Below, piece by piece: positions 62,977 to 64,000 of a DNA stretch of 64,000 nt. Numbering within the stretch: position 1 is the stretch's first letter; each line of letters starts with the position of its first letter. Origin of the DNA: Nitrospira sp. (lineage in GTDB: Bacteria; Nitrospirota; Nitrospiria; Nitrospirales; Nitrospiraceae); assembly GCA_024998625.1 (NCBI GenBank), contig JACOEL010000003.1:264682-328681 (forward strand), in the 5' to 3' direction. A model generated the notes under the pieces. That model did not search any database. It worked only from the letters and a program-made list of their open reading frames with translations, and was not told where the DNA came from. Position numbers and translations under genes: made by a program.

Positions 62977-63781
62977 GCGTCTCCTCGCAACGCACTTGGA
63001 AGACCTTCCGGTCCTCCAGCCGCACGGCGGTGAGCTGGCGCCCATAGACGCAGCCGCTGTCCAGTCCGAGCAGGTTCGGTGTGAGATGAAGACCCATCGC
63101 CGCCCAATGCCCGAACACAATCGTGGCGGTCGTACTTCGGCGATTCGGGACATCGAACCAGGGGTGAAATCCTTGGGGTGTGAGTGTCGGCGGACCGGAG
63201 AAGGTTGATTCCATGATCCCGTTGTCGGAGCAGGTTCGGAGTCGGGTCAACACCTTGGTGACGGTGGCAAGCCGCACCGGACCTCTCAGATCGGGCGCCC
63301 ATTGTAAATGGCCGCTTGGGTGGAGGGCGCGTAGTGTGGCGCTGAATTGTTCGCCGTGGAGCGCCGTTTCGGCCTCCGTGGCCAACTGCTGAGCCTCCTC
63401 AATCGTCCAGTGCGGCAAGAGCCCCGCATGGACCAGGACGTAGGAGCCCTCCCGATAGAGTAACGGTTGCTGTCTGAGCCAGGTCGTGAGTTCGCCGCAG
63501 TCCGGGGCGTCCAGGACTTGGGTCAACGTATCGTCGCGCCGAAGGGTTGCCAGGCCGGTCGCCACGGCAATCAGGAACAGATCGTGGTTGCCGAGCACGG
63601 TGACCGCTGCCGGTCCGAGCTCACGAATATACCGCAGAACGGCGAGCGAGGACGGCCCGCGATTGACGAGATCTCCTACGAACCAGAGGCGATCCTGTGC
63701 CGGATTGAATCCAATCGTTTTGGTGAGGTGCCTGAGCGAGGCAAAGCAGCCTTGCACATCGCCGATTGCATAGGTAGCCAT
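62963..63781 (-). CDS. apaH: Bis(5'-nucleosyl)-tetraphosphatase, symmetrical
   Basis: ApaH hydrolyses Ap4A to two ADP (272 aa, metallophosphoesterase). MATYAIGDVQGCFASL, WFVGDLVNRGPSSLAVLRYI and VTVLGNHDLFLIAVA are the three metal-binding motifs (GDxxG, GDxxxRG, GNHD), with LVHAGLLPHW and VFGHWAAMGL further on. ATG 63781 gives the standard ApaH N-terminus; the frame is open upstream to the window edge without homology. Confidence 0.94.
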   Translation of the reverse strand: MATYAIGDVQGCFASLRHLTKTIGFNPAQDRLWFVGDLVNRGPSSLAVLRYIRELGPAAVTVLGNHDLFLIAVATGLATLRRDDTLTQVLDAPDCGELTTWLRQQPLLYREGSYVLVHAGLLPHWTIEEAQQLATEAETALHGEQFSATLRALHPSGHLQWAPDLRGPVRLATVTKVLTRLRTCSDNGIMESTFSGPPTLTPQGFHPWFDVPNRRSTTATIVFGHWAAMGLHLTPNLLGLDSGCVYGRQLTAVRLEDRKVFQVRCEETRGGK

Positions 63782-64000
63782 GGACGCGAGCAGACTAACG
63801 CGGACAACGGCCGTTCGCAAGTCGCATGCGATGAGCATAGGCCGGCTTATTACGTGCCACGTTGCTGCAATTCCGCAACCATCACGGTACAGGCTTGCTG
63901 ATGAGTCTCGGTAAGCTGGGCGAGGAGTCGGGTAGCCTCGTCTAAGGAAGGTCTGATTAATTCGCGTTTGTGCTGAGCACTCTGTTTCTCGGCCGGTCAC
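63782..64000. other. Right edge with no assigned gene
   Basis: 219 nt upstream of apaH. A minus-strand frame ending at a TAA near 63851 reads as a Gln/Glu-rich helix of about 48 residues but has an in-frame TGA at 63997-63999 and no ATG before its last third, so I cannot call it. Confidence 0.4.

Noticed and set aside
63851..63996. Helical 48-residue frame at the right edge, minus strand
   Set aside because: In-frame TGA right at the edge and no usable start codon near its beginning; could be a fragment but cannot be judged from this window.
1..64000. CRISPR arrays, insertion sequences, phage or toxin-antitoxin genes
   Set aside because: No direct-repeat arrays, transposase or integrase motifs or other mobile signatures were seen on either strand.

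Overview
The window looks like about 64 kb of chromosome from a Gram-negative, GC-rich bacterium of the Nitrospira/Nitrospirota type. This is inferred from the complete dcw cluster order, a meso-diaminopimelate-type MurE, many lipoproteins and an outer-membrane barrel, PEP-CTERM-type polysaccharide deacetylase, PilSR and very large hybrid kinases. No rRNA, tRNA, CRISPR array, insertion sequence or prophage was seen. Most of the window is densely packed housekeeping DNA.

Layout. 1-561: the 5' part of a secreted protein gene on the minus strand. 697-1989: asnS. 1990-2296: an unusual AT-rich control region with three perfect DnaA boxes, a near-consensus sigma70 promoter whose -10 box sits inside a perfect inverted repeat, and TGGG direct repeats of 10-bp period resembling an MraZ operator. 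2297-19960: a complete dcw cluster (rsmH, ftsL, ftsI, murE, murF, mraY, murD, ftsW, murG, murC, murB, ddl, ftsQ, ftsA, ftsZ) with short or overlapping junctions, so it is probably one long transcription unit. It makes the peptidoglycan precursor from UDP-MurNAc to lipid II and the core divisome. 20001-23194: pgeF, yggS, proC, yggT and divIVA, an order reminiscent of the ylm-divIVA region next to ftsZ in Gram-positive bacteria. 23305-30106: a serine hydrolase, a small unknown gene, a CDP-alcohol phosphatidyltransferase and the type IV pilus genes pilC-pilS-pilR. 30127-33670: ispE, prs, rplY (ctc) and pth.

33742-38417 is a looser accessory stretch: a BamE-like lipoprotein, a secreted unknown, an indoleamine 2,3-dioxygenase-family heme enzyme, a small membrane protein, an outer-membrane barrel and two tandem Gly/Tyr-rich lipoproteins. 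38661-40580 holds rpsF-ssb-rpsR and yceD-rpmF; 40732-46899 holds plsX-fabH-fabD-fabG-acpP-fabF-rnc (fatty-acid initiation and elongation), followed by a periplasmic cyclophilin.

47650-59347 is almost entirely on the minus strand. It has a secreted unknown, a PEP-CTERM-type polysaccharide deacetylase with a candidate sigma54 promoter, and a tight four-gene signalling operon: a membrane histidine kinase, a FIST-domain sensor protein, a 1210-residue PAS/GAF hybrid kinase with receiver and HPt domains, and a receiver-kinase protein. The phospho-acceptor residues can be ordered as a complete His-Asp-His-Asp relay, but no DNA-binding or enzymatic output domain is encoded there. Upstream of it are a Cys-cluster protein with a natural poly-His tail and a beta-propeller protein. 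59601-62285 holds folD, a metF-like gene and panB (one-carbon folate chemistry feeding pantothenate), with a 98-nt near-perfect palindrome between folD and metF. The window ends with DUF309 and apaH genes on the minus strand.

The best candidates for something undescribed are the FIST multi-kinase relay (49609-57424), the DnaA-box/MraZ-box control region of the dcw cluster (2012-2303), the long palindrome (60462-60559) and the bacterial indoleamine 2,3-dioxygenase homologue.
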